A stretch of DNA of 64,000 nt from Comamonadaceae bacterium. GTDB taxonomy: Bacteria; Pseudomonadota; Gammaproteobacteria; Burkholderiales; Burkholderiaceae_C. Below, piece after piece: positions 1-9,627 of the stretch (position 1 is the first letter of the stretch; each line of letters opens with the position of its first letter). The stretch covers positions 1 through 64,000 of the forward strand of contig CANCLK010000008.1 in NCBI GenBank assembly GCA_947378785.1. Reading direction: 5' to 3'. A program made the position numbers and the translations under genes. Below the pieces are notes generated by a model. That model ran no database searches, was not told where the DNA came from, and saw only the letters and a list, made by a program, of their open reading frames with translations.

Positions 1-494
1 TAGCGCTTGAGCAACTTGGCTTGGTATTTGAAAGGCTCCAGCCCCTCTTTCATGGAAATGGAATTGACGATGCCCTTGCCCTGAATGCAGCGCAGGCCGG
101 CCTCGATCACGCTCCATTTGGAGCTGTCAATCATGATGGGCACGCGCGAAATATCGGGCTCGCTGGCGATCAGGTTCAGAAAACGCACCATGGCCGCCTG
201 GCTGTCAAGCATCGCCTCGTCCATGTTGATGTCGATGATCTGTGCGCCGTTTTCGACCTGTTGCCGGGCTACCACCAACGCCTGCTCGAAGTCGCCATTC
301 AAGATCAAGCGGGCAAAGGCTTTGGAGCCGGTGACGTTGGTGCGCTCACCAATGTTGACGAAGAGGGAATCAGCGCCGATGGAGACTGGCTCCAAGCCGG
401 ACAGCTTCATGGGCGGCACGTTGAACGACGATCTGGCTATGGCTGCAGTTGTAGCAGTAGGGGTGACGGAAATAGGAACGGAATTCGAAGACAT
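1..494 (-). CDS. metH: methionine synthase, C-terminal subunit (partial at window edge)
   Basis: This is the N-terminal 164 codons of a gene that runs off the left edge. Translation from ATG at 494 gives the start of the pterin-binding domain, with [16 protein letters not shown] and later [10 protein letters not shown] and PIMIDSSKW, all typical of the methyltetrahydrofolate-binding part of B12-dependent methionine synthase. The homocysteine-binding half is encoded separately at 887-1933, so the enzyme is split into two polypeptides, as is common in Comamonadaceae. The domains for B12 binding and reactivation should lie outside the window. The start has a good ribosome-binding site (AAGGTGAG) that takes part in the riboswitch just upstream. 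About 25 residues rich in Thr and Ala precede the first conserved motif. The ORF track misses it because the stop codon is outside the window. Confidence 0.93.
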   Translation of the reverse strand, partial: MSSNSVPISVTPTATTAAIARSSFNVPPMKLSGLEPVSIGADSLFVNIGERTNVTGSKAFARLILNGDFEQALVVARQQVENGAQIIDINMDEAMLDSQAAMVRFLNLIASEPDISRVPIMIDSSKWSVIEAGLRCIQGKGIVNSISMKEGLEPFKYQAKLLKR

Positions 495-497
495 GGA

Positions 498-583
498 CTC
501 ACCTTGGGACAAAGGTGAGCGTGGTTGCGGGAATCTGCTCCCAAGCCTGACGAAACCTGGGTTTCGCTGCAACGCTCCTTGAG
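498..583 (-). promoter_or_regulatory. S-adenosylhomocysteine (SAH) riboswitch controlling metH2
   Basis: Reading the minus strand, AAGGAGCGTTGCAGCG is followed by CCAGG, CAGGCTTGGG, GCAACC and ACGCTCACC, which matches the SAH riboswitch core (AGGAGCGYUGC, CAGGCUYGG, AAC, CGCUCAC). The outer helix pairs AGCGT (near 576) with ACGCT (near 520). The next bases, CACCTT, can pair with the ribosome-binding site AAGGTG of metH2 across a 6-base loop, or the CCTT can extend the aptamer helix with the AAGG at 577-580. SAH binding should therefore free the ribosome-binding site and raise MetH synthesis, consistent with known SAH switches being ON switches in front of ahcY and metH genes. Confidence 0.85.
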
Positions 584-611
584 AAGGCCGTTATTTTAAC
601 CGGTCTACGCG

Positions 612-890
612 TCAGGGATCACGCAGCAGCAGCAGCATCTGTTCGACCGCATAACCACAATCCCGCGGCCCGCGCAGGCAGTGCTGGGCAATCGGCTCGA
701 CACTGACGGTTTGGACCGCCATACCGGGGCGCTGGACACTCAATTGCCCTGGTGCGGTGACTGTCACGACGTAATCTGGGTATTGACCAACGATTTTTCC
801 GGACAGCAAAACATCCCAGGAGGGCGGCTTTTGGCCGCAAGCTACCAGCACGGCGGCTGCCGCTAGCAGCAGGCATCGCCAGTGCGTCAA
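612..890 (-). CDS. small predicted lipoprotein between the metH halves
   Basis: A 92-aa protein with a short signal peptide ending in a lipobox (VLVACGQ), so probably a lipid-anchored envelope protein. The mature part is about 75 aa with no family I recognise and contains four Cys in addition to the lipobox Cys region ([13 protein letters not shown]). It starts at TTG 890, and its start codon overlaps the stop of metH1 (TTGA), which suggests translational coupling in the same transcript. No other good start exists in frame. It sits upstream of the riboswitch-controlled metH2, so the transcript metH1-lipoprotein-metH2 is likely. Function is unknown. Confidence 0.7.
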   Translation of the reverse strand: MTHWRCLLLAAAAVLVACGQKPPSWDVLLSGKIVGQYPDYVVTVTAPGQLSVQRPGMAVQTVSVEPIAQHCLRGPRDCGYAVEQMLLLLRDP

Positions 891-1933
891 GCCGCCTCTT
901 TATAGAACCCGCCAGATGTCAAACCGCGCGGGCCGAAAGGCGCCACCGCCTGGTGAATCGCGCCAATATGCTCGGGTGTGGTGCCACAGCAGCCGCCGAC
1001 GATGTTGACCAAGCCTTCGTCCGCAAACTCACGCAGCAGACGGCTGGTGACGTCGGGAGTTTCGTCAAAGCCAGTGTCGCTCATGGGGTTGGGCAGGCCG
1101 GCGTTCGGGTAGCAGCTGATATAAGTGTCGCCAGCGACCCTGGCCAACTCCTGAATGTAGGGCCGCATGAGCGTGGCGCCCAACGCGCAGTTCAAGCCGA
1201 TGGCCAGCGGCTGGGCATGGCGAACGCTGTGCCAGAAAGCCGTCACTGTCTGGCCGCTCAAGATGCGGCCCGACGCATCGGTCACGGTGCCGCTGATGAT
1301 CAGAGGCAAGCGCTCGCCGGAGTTGTCAAAGTACTCGTCGATGGCAAACAACGCGGCCTTGGCGTTGAGCGTGTCAAAAATGGTTTCGACCAGCAACACG
1401 TCGCTGCCGCCTTTGACCAGCGCTTCAGTCTGCTCGTAATAGGCTTTGCGCAGTTCTTCAAAGCTGGTGTTGCGGGCGCCGGGATCATTCACATCGGGGC
1501 TGATGCTGGCTGTTTTGGGCGTCGGGCCGAGGGCGCCGACGACGAAACGCGGTTTATCGGGGGTTGAATATTTGTCACAGGCAGCACGGGCAATTCGCGC
1601 CGATTCGTAGTTCATCTCAATCGCCAACTCCGCCATGTCGTAGTCAGCTTGGGCCACGGTGGTGGCGCCAAAGGTATTGGTCTCGATCATGTCGGCACCC
1701 GCCGCAAGATAGCCTTCGTGGATGTCCTGAATCACATCCGGACGGGTCAGACTCAAGAGCTCGTTGTTGCCTTTGACGTCTTTGTGAAAGTCTTTGAACC
1801 GCTCGCCACGGTATTGCGCTTCATTGAGTTTGAAGCGCTGGATCATGGTGCCCATCGCGCCGTCCAAGATGGCGATGCGTTTTTCAAGAAGGGCGGGCAG
1901 CGCTTGGCCGCGGGTGTAATTAAAGGCTTTCAT
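887..1933 (-). CDS. metH: methionine synthase, homocysteine-binding subunit
   Basis: A 348-aa homocysteine S-methyltransferase domain protein. It carries [11 protein letters not shown] near the N-terminus, [24 protein letters not shown] (first zinc Cys) and [11 protein letters not shown] near the C-terminus (the other two zinc Cys). These correspond to the first domain of full-length MetH; the rest is encoded by the gene at 1-494. The ORF track extends to 2254, but the upstream part (rich in unrelated sequence antisense to the rhodanese gene) is not coding. The start at ATG 1933 ([10 protein letters not shown]) fits the family. It is divergent from the rhodanese gene with about 80 bp between start codons. 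Confidence 0.93.
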   Translation of the reverse strand: MKAFNYTRGQALPALLEKRIAILDGAMGTMIQRFKLNEAQYRGERFKDFHKDVKGNNELLSLTRPDVIQDIHEGYLAAGADMIETNTFGATTVAQADYDMAELAIEMNYESARIARAACDKYSTPDKPRFVVGALGPTPKTASISPDVNDPGARNTSFEELRKAYYEQTEALVKGGSDVLLVETIFDTLNAKAALFAIDEYFDNSGERLPLIISGTVTDASGRILSGQTVTAFWHSVRHAQPLAIGLNCALGATLMRPYIQELARVAGDTYISCYPNAGLPNPMSDTGFDETPDVTSRLLREFADEGLVNIVGGCCGTTPEHIGAIHQAVAPFGPRGLTSGGFYKEAA

Positions 1934-2014
1934 GGCCGCTATTGTAGAAAGGCTGCTAAAAAAAATAGCCGGCTGGGTCTTTCCCCGACAATAGGGAGAT
2001 TGCCTGATCTGACT

Positions 2015-2407
2015 ATGAAAAATCTGAAACCCCTCGACGCTTGGACACACCTGCAGCAGGAACCCGACACGCTGTTCATCGACGTGCGCATGGAAATTGA
2101 ATACATGTATGTCGGCCGCCCGCCGGGCGTTGTCAACGTGCCCTGGTATGAATACCCGGACCTGACCCCTGACCCCGTCGCCTTTGCCGAGGCCGTCACG
2201 CGCGAGGCGCGCGACAAGCATCAAAGCGTGTTGCTGATTTGCCGATCTGGCCAACGCACGCGGGATGCCGGTGCCGCCCTAGAAGCCGCTGGCTTCGACA
2301 ACGTGGCGCATGTGCTGAATGGCTTTGAAGGCGAGCTGGACGATCAGTTTCGCCGCTCTACTTTGTCGGGCTGGCGCTTTGCCGGCTTGCCATGGGAACA
2401 GATGTAG
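2015..2407 (+). CDS. rhodanese-like sulfurtransferase domain protein
   Basis: A 130-aa single-domain rhodanese. The active-site loop is [10 protein letters not shown], with the catalytic Cys at about residue 92, and the N-terminal part has the typical [25 protein letters not shown] (CH2A-like) motif. Such proteins move sulfane sulfur between donors and acceptors in the cytoplasm; the natural partner cannot be told from sequence. The start at ATG 2015 ([10 protein letters not shown]) was chosen over the upstream ORF extension, which overlaps metH1 antisense. It lies 24 bp before recQ and could share a transcript with it. Confidence 0.88.
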   Translation: MKNLKPLDAWTHLQQEPDTLFIDVRMEIEYMYVGRPPGVVNVPWYEYPDLTPDPVAFAEAVTREARDKHQSVLLICRSGQRTRDAGAALEAAGFDNVAHVLNGFEGELDDQFRRSTLSGWRFAGLPWEQM

Positions 2408-2431
2408 CGTCCCCTGAACACTGGATATTTT

Positions 2432-4312
2432 TTGCCTTCTAACGCACTTTCTAACGACCCTTCGCCCCTGAACATCCTGAGCGACGTGTTTGGCTACAGT
2501 AGCTTTCGCGGCCCGCAAGAAGACATCGTCAACCATGTGGTGCATGGTGGTGACGCACTGGTTTTGATGCCCACAGGCGGCGGTAAATCTCTCTGCTATC
2601 AAATCCCGGCCATCGCCCGGCAACAAGCCGGCCACGGCGTGACGATCGTCATCTCGCCGCTGATTGCATTGATGCACGACCAGGTCGGAGCGCTGCACGA
2701 GGCGGGCGTGTCGGCGGCTTTTCTCAATTCGACCCAGACGCAAGAAGAAAGCAGTGCGCTCGAAAAGCAGCTGCTGCGCAACGAACTCACGCTGCTATAC
2801 GCGGCACCCGAACGCATCAACACGCCACGCATGAAGGGTCTGCTCGGCTCGCTACATGAGCGCGGTCTGCTCAGCCTGTTTGCGATTGATGAAGCGCATT
2901 GCGTGAGCCAGTGGGGCCATGACTTTCGGCCTGAGTACCGCTCGCTGAGCTTGCTGCACGAAACCTTTCCCGACGTGCCGCGGGTGGCGCTCACTGCCAC
3001 CGCTGACGCGCTGACACGGCAAGACATGATTGAGCGCTTGAAGCTCGAAGACGCCCGCGAATTTGTCAGCAGTTTTGACCGGCCCAACATCCGCTACACG
3101 ATTGTTGAAAAAACCGACCCAACACGGCAACTGCTGCGCTTCATTGAAACCGAACACGCTGGCGAGTCCGGCATCGTCTATTGCCAGTCGCGCAAACGGG
3201 TCGAAGAAATTGCCGACATGCTGCAAGACGCCGGCCTCAAAGCCATGGCTTATCACGCCGGGCTGGATGCATCAGTGCGCCAGCAACGGCAAGACCGCTT
3301 CCTGCGAGAAGACGCCATGGTCATGGTCGCCACCATCGCCTTTGGTATGGGTATCGACAAGCCAGATGTGCGCTTTGTCGCGCATCTCGACATGCCGAAA
3401 AACATCGAAGGCTATTACCAGGAAACCGGCCGCGCCGGTCGTGATGGTTTGCCGGCTAACGCCTGGATGGCCTACGGCCTGCAAGACGTGGTAAACCAAC
3501 GCCGGATGATCGACACCAGCGAAGTCGCCAGCGAAGAGTTCAAACAAGTCATGCGCGGCAAACTCGACGCGCTGCTGACACTAGCCGAAGACACGCGCTG
3601 CCGCCGAGTCAGTTTGCTGAGCTACTTTGGTGAAGACAGCCTGCCTTGTGGCAATTGCGACAACTGCCTGAACCCACCCGCAGTATGGGACGCCACGATT
3701 GCCGCACGCAAGATGCTGAGCTGCATTTATCGCGTGCAGCAAGCCAGCGGCATCAGCTTTGGGGCCGGTCACATCATGGACATCTTGCGCGGCAAAGTCA
3801 CCGACAAAGTGACCCAGTACGCGCACGACAAACTCAGCACTTTCGGCATTGGAGCTGAGCTGGCCGAGACGCAGTGGCGCGGCGTGCTGCGCCAGCTGAT
3901 TGCCAAAAACATGGTGCGCGTCGACAGCGAAGCCTTCAGCACTTTGCAGTTGCTGCCTGACGCCCGCGCGGTGCTGCGTGGCGAAGTGACTGTGATGCTG
4001 CGTGAACAAGCTCTGGGCGGCAGCGCCGATCGTAAAAAACGCAGCGTCAAAACATCCGTCAAAGGCATGGCCGAAGCCAGCCTCAACGCTGGCGCACTGG
4101 AGCGCTTGGGCAAGCTCAAAGCCTGGCGCGCTGAGGTGGCCCGCGAGCACAACCTCCCGGCATTTGTGATCTTTCATGACGCCACGCTGCGGGCCTTGGC
4201 TGAGCAAGATCCGCAAAGCTTGGGCGACCTTGAAGGCATCAGCGGCATGGGTGCGAAAAAGTTGCAAGCCTACGGCGCGGAAGTGCTGCGCGTGTGCGCC
4301 GCTGCCGCATGA
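2432..4312 (+). CDS. recQ: ATP-dependent DNA helicase RecQ
   Basis: A 626-aa RecQ helicase that unwinds recombination and replication intermediates 3' to 5'. Walker A (MPTGGGKS) is at residues 46-53, the DEAH box near 153, and the TGRAGRDG motif VI near 330. The RQC zinc cluster (Cys in DTRCRRV, then CGNCDNC) lies near 390-411, followed by a winged helix and a C-terminal HRDC domain from about 540. Length and domain order are normal. The start is a TTG with no strong ribosome-binding site; an in-frame TAG at 2405 excludes a longer ATG start, so the exact N-terminus is uncertain. Confidence 0.93.
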   Translation: MPSNALSNDPSPLNILSDVFGYSSFRGPQEDIVNHVVHGGDALVLMPTGGGKSLCYQIPAIARQQAGHGVTIVISPLIALMHDQVGALHEAGVSAAFLNSTQTQEESSALEKQLLRNELTLLYAAPERINTPRMKGLLGSLHERGLLSLFAIDEAHCVSQWGHDFRPEYRSLSLLHETFPDVPRVALTATADALTRQDMIERLKLEDAREFVSSFDRPNIRYTIVEKTDPTRQLLRFIETEHAGESGIVYCQSRKRVEEIADMLQDAGLKAMAYHAGLDASVRQQRQDRFLREDAMVMVATIAFGMGIDKPDVRFVAHLDMPKNIEGYYQETGRAGRDGLPANAWMAYGLQDVVNQRRMIDTSEVASEEFKQVMRGKLDALLTLAEDTRCRRVSLLSYFGEDSLPCGNCDNCLNPPAVWDATIAARKMLSCIYRVQQASGISFGAGHIMDILRGKVTDKVTQYAHDKLSTFGIGAELAETQWRGVLRQLIAKNMVRVDSEAFSTLQLLPDARAVLRGEVTVMLREQALGGSADRKKRSVKTSVKGMAEASLNAGALERLGKLKAWRAEVAREHNLPAFVIFHDATLRALAEQDPQSLGDLEGISGMGAKKLQAYGAEVLRVCAAAA

Positions 4313-4435
4313 GTCTCGCGTTGAATAGCCTGTCGAATAGCGGGTTACCCGCTTGCCCCTTAAGCTTGCGCTAGGATTTGCCGACCCGCACCCAACCCGA
4401 CAGGGGACAGATGCAGCAGCAGCGTTTTACGTTTC

Positions 4436-5485
4436 ATGGAGATTGCCTTGCCTACTTTTGCAACCATCAATAATCTGCGGGCACTGCTGGCCGGACTTTG
4501 TCTGACCGCCACACTACCTGCTTTCGCTGGCAAAACGCTGGAGGCCATCAAATCGCGCGGGCAAGTGGTTTGTGGTGTCAACACTGGTGTTGCTGGCTTC
4601 TCGGCAGCCGACTCCAATGGCAACTGGTCCGGGCTGGATGTCGACATTTGCAAAGCTGTCGCTGCCGCCACGCTGGGCGACCCTAAAAAAGTGAAGTTTG
4701 TGCCGCTGAATGCGCAACAGCGTTTCACGGCGCTGCAGTCTGGCGAAGTCGATGTGCTATCGCGCAACACCACCTTCAGTCTGTCGCGTGACGCATCGCT
4801 CGGTCTGCACCAAACCGTTGTGACGTATTACGACGGTCAGGGTTTCATGGTGCCGGCCAAGTTCAACATCAAAAGCGCCAAGCAGCTCAAGGGCCAAACC
4901 GTTTGCGTGCAGTCCGGCACCACCACCGAAAAGAACCTGAGCGATTACTCGCGGACCCACAAGCTGGCCATCAAGCCAGTGGTTTTTGAGAAATTCGAAG
5001 CCGCCAATGCCGCCTATTTCTCAGGTCGCTGCGTCGCCTACACCACAGACGCATCAGGGCTGGCTTCCATCCGCAACAAGGAAGCCCGAACCCCGGCAGA
5101 GCACGTCATCCTGCCTGATTTGATTTCCAAAGAGCCCCTCGGCCCGATGGTGCGCCGCGGTGATGATGAATGGTTTGCCATCGTCAAGTGGGTGATTTAC
5201 GGCCTGATCGAAGCGGAAGAATATGGCATGACCCAAGCCAACGTTGACGCGCTGAAAACCAGCACCAGTGACCCGGTGATCCAGCGTATTCTGGGCACCA
5301 CTGAAGACACCGGCAGACTGCTCGGCTTGGACAAAGAATGGATGTTGCGCGCCCTCAAAGCCACGGGGAACTACGGCGAAATATTTGAGCGCAATGTCGG
5401 CCCCAAGTCGCCCCTCGGTTTGCCGCGCGGCGTCAACAAGCAGTGGAACAACGGTGGTTTGATGTACGCCTATCCGCTGCGCTGA
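4436..5485 (+). CDS. aapJ: polar amino-acid ABC transporter, substrate-binding protein
   Basis: A 349-aa periplasmic binding protein of the general L-amino-acid (AapJ/BztA) type. It has a signal peptide ending near LPAFAGK, then KSRGQVVCGVNTGVAGFS, GLDVDICKAVAAATLGD, VDVLSRNTTFSLSRD and the C-terminal GLDKEWMLRALKATGNYGEIFERNVG that is typical of AapJ. It captures polar amino acids for the permeases encoded next (aapQ, aapM) and the ATPase aapP. The ORF starts at ATG 4436, but the ATGGAGA there could also be the ribosome-binding site for TTG at 4448, which would remove four residues. The four genes form one operon. Confidence 0.93.
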   Translation: MEIALPTFATINNLRALLAGLCLTATLPAFAGKTLEAIKSRGQVVCGVNTGVAGFSAADSNGNWSGLDVDICKAVAAATLGDPKKVKFVPLNAQQRFTALQSGEVDVLSRNTTFSLSRDASLGLHQTVVTYYDGQGFMVPAKFNIKSAKQLKGQTVCVQSGTTTEKNLSDYSRTHKLAIKPVVFEKFEAANAAYFSGRCVAYTTDASGLASIRNKEARTPAEHVILPDLISKEPLGPMVRRGDDEWFAIVKWVIYGLIEAEEYGMTQANVDALKTSTSDPVIQRILGTTEDTGRLLGLDKEWMLRALKATGNYGEIFERNVGPKSPLGLPRGVNKQWNNGGLMYAYPLR

Positions 5486-5491
5486 CATGGC

Positions 5492-6682
5492 ATGACGCCC
5501 ACGATTCAAACCAAGCCAGCTTTACCAGCCAAGAAAAAATGGTCCTGGCGTAGCCGGGCCTTTCGCGGTCTGGTCTACCAAGCGCTGGCGCTGCTCTTGA
5601 CCGCCTTGGCGCTTTGGTATTTAGGGCACAACACGCTGATCAACATGCGCGAGCGTGGCATTCAGAGCGGCTTTGATTTTCTGACGCAGACCGCCGGCTT
5701 TGACATTGGCGAAAGCCTGTTTCCCTTTGACGCCAGCCAACCTTACTGGCAGGCTTTTTTGATCGGCCTGAGCAACACCTTGCGCGTGGCGCTGATCGGT
5801 ATCGTCTTGGCCACGCTGATTGGCACGCTGGTCGGCGTGGGTCGCTTTTCGCGCAATGCGCTGATGCGCGGCGTGTGTTCCGCCTACGTCGAAATTTTCC
5901 GGAACATTCCGATCTTGCTGCAATTGCTGATGTGGTATTTGCTGTTCACCGAAGTCTTGCCTGCCGCCTCGGAAGCTTGGCAACTCGGCTCGGTCTTCCT
6001 CAGCAAAGGCGGCCTTAATTTCCCGATTCCTATCTGGTCCGTCGGCCATGCTTTGGCGGCGGCGGGCGTGCTGATAGGCGCAGTATTGGCTTGGCGGTAC
6101 CGCCACCGGGCCATCGCCCATTTTGAAACGACCGGAGAGTTGCGCAACATGGTCTGGCTACCGCTGGCCATGCTGCTTGTCGGCGGGTTATTGGGCTGGC
6201 TGGCCGGTGGCGCACCGACCGCCATGAACGCACCCTCGCGCGGCCTGTTTGCGATTGAAAACGGTGGCGCGCTGACGCCTGAGTTCATCGCCGTGTTGCT
6301 CGGGTTGACGGCCTACACCGCGGCCTTTATTGCGGAGGTTGTTCGCGCCGGGATTCAGTCCGTCGCCCTCGGGCAAAGCGAAGCGGCGGCGGCGTTGGGT
6401 CTGAGCCGACGGCAAGAAATGCGGCTGGTGATGTTGCCGCAAGCGCTGCGCGTCATCATTCCACCACTCACCAACCAGTACCTGAACCTGACCAAAAATT
6501 CCTCTCTGGCGGTGGCCATTGGCTACCCCGATGTGGTCTCTATCTCCAACACCGCACTGAATCAAACCGGCCGGGCCGTCGAGTGCATCAGCATCGTGAT
6601 GGTGATTTACCTCAGCACTTCGCTGCTGACATCGTGGTTGATGAGCCGCTACAACGCCCGAGCGGCCATCAAGGAACGTTGA
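5492..6682 (+). CDS. aapQ: polar amino-acid ABC transporter, permease AapQ
   Basis: A 396-aa inner-membrane permease of the HisM/GlnP family. The first membrane segment is near residues 28-48, and several more follow. The cytoplasmic coupling loop reads GQSEAAAALGLSRRQEMRLVMLPQALRVIIPPLTNQYLNLTKNSSLA, the standard EAA motif that contacts the ATPase. The long insertion between the first and second transport segments (about residues 160-240) is typical of AapQ and explains the length compared with 220-aa HisM. It starts 7 bp after aapJ and should pair with AapM as a heterodimer. Confidence 0.92.
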   Translation: MTPTIQTKPALPAKKKWSWRSRAFRGLVYQALALLLTALALWYLGHNTLINMRERGIQSGFDFLTQTAGFDIGESLFPFDASQPYWQAFLIGLSNTLRVALIGIVLATLIGTLVGVGRFSRNALMRGVCSAYVEIFRNIPILLQLLMWYLLFTEVLPAASEAWQLGSVFLSKGGLNFPIPIWSVGHALAAAGVLIGAVLAWRYRHRAIAHFETTGELRNMVWLPLAMLLVGGLLGWLAGGAPTAMNAPSRGLFAIENGGALTPEFIAVLLGLTAYTAAFIAEVVRAGIQSVALGQSEAAAALGLSRRQEMRLVMLPQALRVIIPPLTNQYLNLTKNSSLAVAIGYPDVVSISNTALNQTGRAVECISIVMVIYLSTSLLTSWLMSRYNARAAIKER

Positions 6683-6702
6683 GTGACTCCAGCCGTTGAC
6701 TT

Positions 6703-7806
6703 ATGACCGCTAAAACTTTTCACGCAATTCCTGCGCGCCCCGCACCCGTGCGCCATGGCGGTCTACAGAGCTGGCTCAAGCGCAATCTGTTCGGCGACCT
6801 TCGCACCACGCTTGGTACTGTGTTGCTAGGCGGCTTGCTAGTTTGGACCCTGCCGCAGTTCATCCAATGGGCCTTGTTGTCGGCCACTTGGCGACCCGAT
6901 GTCGACGCTTGCCGAGCGGCGACCATGGGGGCCTGTTGGGGCGTGGTGGCCGAAAAATACCGGCTCATCATCTTTGGCCGCTATCCCTTCGACGAGCAAT
7001 GGCGGCCGCTCTTGGCCACTGTCTTGATGCTTAGCGTGTTGGTCGCCAGTTGTGTGCGCTTTTTCTGGAAGCCTTGGCTGACCTTGCTGTGGGTGGCTGT
7101 GTTGGCGGTATTTTTTGTGCTGATGTATGGCGACAGCTTTGGGCTGACGCGGGTAGAAACTGATCGCTGGGGCGGCTTTCCGCTGACGCTGTTGCTGGCT
7201 TCGCTGTCGATCGCCATGGCTTTTCCGTTGGCACTGCTGGTGGCCCTCGGCCGCCGCTCTGACTTGCCGGCAATACGCAGCGCCTGCACGATTTACATCG
7301 AACTGGTGCGCGGTGTGCCGCTGATTTCTGTGCTGTTCATGGCCTCTTTTTTGTTCCCGCTGTTCATGCCGCAGGGCACCCGCATCGACGTGCTGATTCG
7401 CGTGCTGATCGGCATCACGCTGTTTGCCGCCGCCTACATGGCCGAGGTGATTCGCGGCGGTCTGCAAGCCATCCCCAAAGGTCAGGTCGAAGCGGCTGCC
7501 ACACTCGGTCTGTCCTACTGGCAGACACAGCGCAAGATCGTGCTACCGCAAGCGCTGGCGATCGTCGTGCCGGGCATCATGAACAACTTCATTGGCATCT
7601 TCAAGGACACCTCCTTGGTGACCATCGTCAGTCTGTATGAGCTCACCGGCGCGCTCGGTCTGGCCCTCAATTCAGATGCCGATTGGCGCCCGTTCAAGGT
7701 CGAGGGCTATCTCTTCATCGCCCTGATCTATTTCACTTTTTGCTTTGCCATGTCGCGTTACAGCCTGTGGGTTGAAAAGCAAGTTAACCAAGGCCATGCG
7801 CGATGA
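6703..7806 (+). CDS. aapM: polar amino-acid ABC transporter, permease AapM
   Basis: A 367-aa second permease of the amino-acid importer. The N-terminal third contains a hydrophobic segment ([18 protein letters not shown]), and the transport domain carries the EAA loop [71 protein letters not shown] is the conserved membrane region upstream of it. The gene follows aapQ by 20 bp and overlaps the start of aapP by four bases (ATGA), so its translation is coupled to the ATPase. AapM family proteins are usually 380-430 aa, so this one is slightly short but complete. Confidence 0.92.
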   Translation: MTAKTFHAIPARPAPVRHGGLQSWLKRNLFGDLRTTLGTVLLGGLLVWTLPQFIQWALLSATWRPDVDACRAATMGACWGVVAEKYRLIIFGRYPFDEQWRPLLATVLMLSVLVASCVRFFWKPWLTLLWVAVLAVFFVLMYGDSFGLTRVETDRWGGFPLTLLLASLSIAMAFPLALLVALGRRSDLPAIRSACTIYIELVRGVPLISVLFMASFLFPLFMPQGTRIDVLIRVLIGITLFAAAYMAEVIRGGLQAIPKGQVEAAATLGLSYWQTQRKIVLPQALAIVVPGIMNNFIGIFKDTSLVTIVSLYELTGALGLALNSDADWRPFKVEGYLFIALIYFTFCFAMSRYSLWVEKQVNQGHAR

Positions 7807-8546
7807 GCGACTCCATCATCACCTTCGACAAAGTCAACAAATGGTACGGCAACGATTTTCATGTGCTGCGCGACATTGATTTGCAGGTCCGTCAAGGCGA
7901 ACGCATCGTGATTTGCGGCCCGTCCGGCTCTGGCAAGTCAACGCTGATCCGCTGCATCAACCGGCTTGAAGAACACCAGCTGGGGCGTCTCATCGTCGCC
8001 GGCATTGAGCTGTCGGATGACGTCAAAGCCATTGATGCCGTCCGCCAGCAAGTCGGCATGGTGTTTCAACAGTTCAATTTGTTTCCGCATTTGACGGTGC
8101 TGGATAACCTGACGCTGTCGCCGATATGGGTCAGCAAAATGCCGAAAAAAGAAGCCGAAGAAAAAGCCATGCAGCAACTCGAACGGGTACAGATCGCCGA
8201 GCAAGCGCATAAGTTTCCGCTGCAGCTGTCGGGCGGCCAGCAGCAACGCGTGGCGATTGCCCGCGCGCTGTGTTTGAAGCCAAAAATCATGCTTTTTGAC
8301 GAACCCACGTCAGCGCTGGACCCCGAGATGATCAAGGAAGTGCTGGACGTCATTGTGGAGTTGGCCGATCAAGGCATCACCTTGCTCTGCGTGACACATG
8401 AAATGGGTTTTGCCAAAGTTGTTGCTGACCGCGTGATCTTCATGGACCAAGGCCAGATCGTCGAACAAAACACGCCGGATGAGTTTTTCAATCACCCGCA
8501 GACCGACCGTGCACAGGATTTTTTATCGAAGATTCTGGGGCACTGA
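7803..8546 (+). CDS. aapP: polar amino-acid ABC transporter, ATP-binding protein
   Basis: A 247-aa ABC ATPase that powers the AapQM permease pair. It shows Walker [10 protein letters not shown] (residues 39-47), the Q-loop [12 protein letters not shown], the signature [15 protein letters not shown], Walker [15 protein letters not shown] and the switch His in VTHEMGFAK. This is the HisP/GlnQ subgroup by length and sequence. It overlaps aapM by four bases. The next gene is convergent, 24 bp away, with no clear terminator between them. Confidence 0.94.
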   Translation: MSDSIITFDKVNKWYGNDFHVLRDIDLQVRQGERIVICGPSGSGKSTLIRCINRLEEHQLGRLIVAGIELSDDVKAIDAVRQQVGMVFQQFNLFPHLTVLDNLTLSPIWVSKMPKKEAEEKAMQQLERVQIAEQAHKFPLQLSGGQQQRVAIARALCLKPKIMLFDEPTSALDPEMIKEVLDVIVELADQGITLLCVTHEMGFAKVVADRVIFMDQGQIVEQNTPDEFFNHPQTDRAQDFLSKILGH

Positions 8547-8570
8547 CACGCACGGGAAAGTCATCTCGCT

Positions 8571-9032
8571 TCAGTTCCAGCCAATCACATCAAATCCTCT
8601 TTCGGCTAAGCAGCGCTGAACATAACTGCGGTAAACGCTGCTGGGCCGTCCCCCACGCACAGCCGCCTGAGTTGCGCCGGCAGCACCGCCAATCGCCGCG
8701 CCACCCAGCCCTGACCGCAACATGCCTTCGGCGCCTCGACCAAACACCAGCGCGCCAACGGCACTGGCGACACCCGCCACAGCAGCGCCTTCGCCCGCCC
8801 GCTGTGCCACTTGGCTGTTTTCTTCGGCGCGCAGACCGGCTGCGCTGGCGCGTGACTGGCAGGTCGCCACTTCATGCTGGGCCTGAGCCTCACCGACGCG
8901 GTTGAAAGCGGCGTTTGGATAGAGCACTGGCTTCGCAGCGGCGCTGTTAGGGCCGGTGCTGGCACAGCTGGCCAAGCCCAGGCAAGCGACCAACAAAGCA
9001 GTGTGACGGCTCCATAAAAAGTGATTCCTCAT
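8571..9032 (-). CDS. lipoprotein with glycine-zipper segment
   Basis: A 153-aa envelope lipoprotein. From the chosen start the signal peptide is MRNHFLWSRHTALLVACLGLASC with the lipobox LASC at residues 20-23. A glycine- and alanine-rich stretch (AAVAGVASAVGALVFGRGAEGMLRSGLGGAAIGGAAGATQAA) near residues 75-120 resembles glycine-zipper domains of small outer-membrane or periplasmic proteins. The C-terminus (YRSYVQRCLAERGFDVIGWN) resembles other Gly-zipper family tails. The ORF track starts at 9071, where an AAAGG ribosome-binding site is visible, so the longer form with 13 more residues is possible. Function is not known. Confidence 0.7.
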   Translation of the reverse strand: MRNHFLWSRHTALLVACLGLASCASTGPNSAAAKPVLYPNAAFNRVGEAQAQHEVATCQSRASAAGLRAEENSQVAQRAGEGAAVAGVASAVGALVFGRGAEGMLRSGLGGAAIGGAAGATQAAVRGGRPSSVYRSYVQRCLAERGFDVIGWN

Positions 9033-9146
9033 GGCATGAGTCCGTGTTGTGAGTTGATTTAAGCGCTCCATTTTGACCTTTGCGTTTTAAGCCTCCACCT
9101 CAAAAAGGTAAAATCTCTTCAGTTTTACAAGTACCTAGGAGCTTTC

Positions 9147-9314
9147 ATGTCCAAGCCAGCTGATCATTCCACCCACGATGCACACGCCCATGATGTGCCT
9201 GCCGTTGAGGAGGATCCGGTCGATTCCATCGTGTCGATGATGCCTATCGTCTTGCCACTGGCAGGCGCGGTCTTGATGTTTTTGCTGGCTTTTATTGCCG
9301 TCATGATGGCCTGA
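9147..9314 (+). CDS. 55-aa His-rich single-pass membrane protein
   Basis: Too short for the ORF track. It reads MSKPADHSTHDAHAHD, then an acidic stretch (VEEDPVDSIVS), then one membrane segment (MMPIVLPLAGAVLMFLLAFIAVMMA) that ends the protein. An AGGAG ribosome-binding site lies 7 bases before the ATG, and a strong intrinsic terminator follows 33 bp after the stop, so it looks like a complete monocistronic gene. The His-rich N-terminus (four His in the first 15 residues) would face one side of the inner membrane and might bind metal, but that is inference. I do not recognise a family. Confidence 0.7.
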   Translation: MSKPADHSTHDAHAHDVPAVEEDPVDSIVSMMPIVLPLAGAVLMFLLAFIAVMMA

Positions 9315-9347
9315 AACAGCCCCGCATCTTTGGCTCACACATCACAG

Positions 9348-9371
9348 GCCAGCCATCGTGCTGGCTTTTTT
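9348..9371 (+). terminator. intrinsic terminator after the small membrane protein
   Basis: GCCAGC and GCTGGC form a 6-bp stem around CATCGT, followed directly by a run of six T. It lies 33 bp after the stop of the 55-aa gene. The roughly 255 bp from here to pckG hold no ORF I support; they are probably the pckG promoter and leader. Confidence 0.85.
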
Positions 9372-9627
9372 CTCGTCCGAACTAGGCGAAATCGACATAA
9401 CATCATGTAGGTTTTGCATATCTTTCGGCCGTAACCACTAGGTAACCGACGTCAGAAGTTCTTAGAATGGCCCCTCGCACAGCTACAAATGGGTTGTTTA
9501 AACAACGACTTTGAGGCTTTGCTGCGCTGGCTTTTCAGCGTTATTTCGCGAGTCATTGCAACGTCCGGGTTGGCCCGGTTGCTTGCTGGGTCTGCCGAAA
9601 TCACGTTTTTAACCTTGGAGCTTTTCG

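Noticed and set aside
887-890. possible frameshift splitting metH
   Set aside because: The two halves have their own starts and a separate gene, riboswitch and spacing between them, so this is a true gene split rather than a sequencing or mutational break.
1934-2254. N-terminal extension of metH1 in the ORF track
   Set aside because: The extension is antisense to the rhodanese gene and lacks family similarity; ATG 1933 starts right before the conserved domain.
3581-4267. 228-aa minus-strand ORF inside recQ
   Set aside because: Antisense shadow of the RecQ C-terminal half with no ribosome-binding site and no motif.
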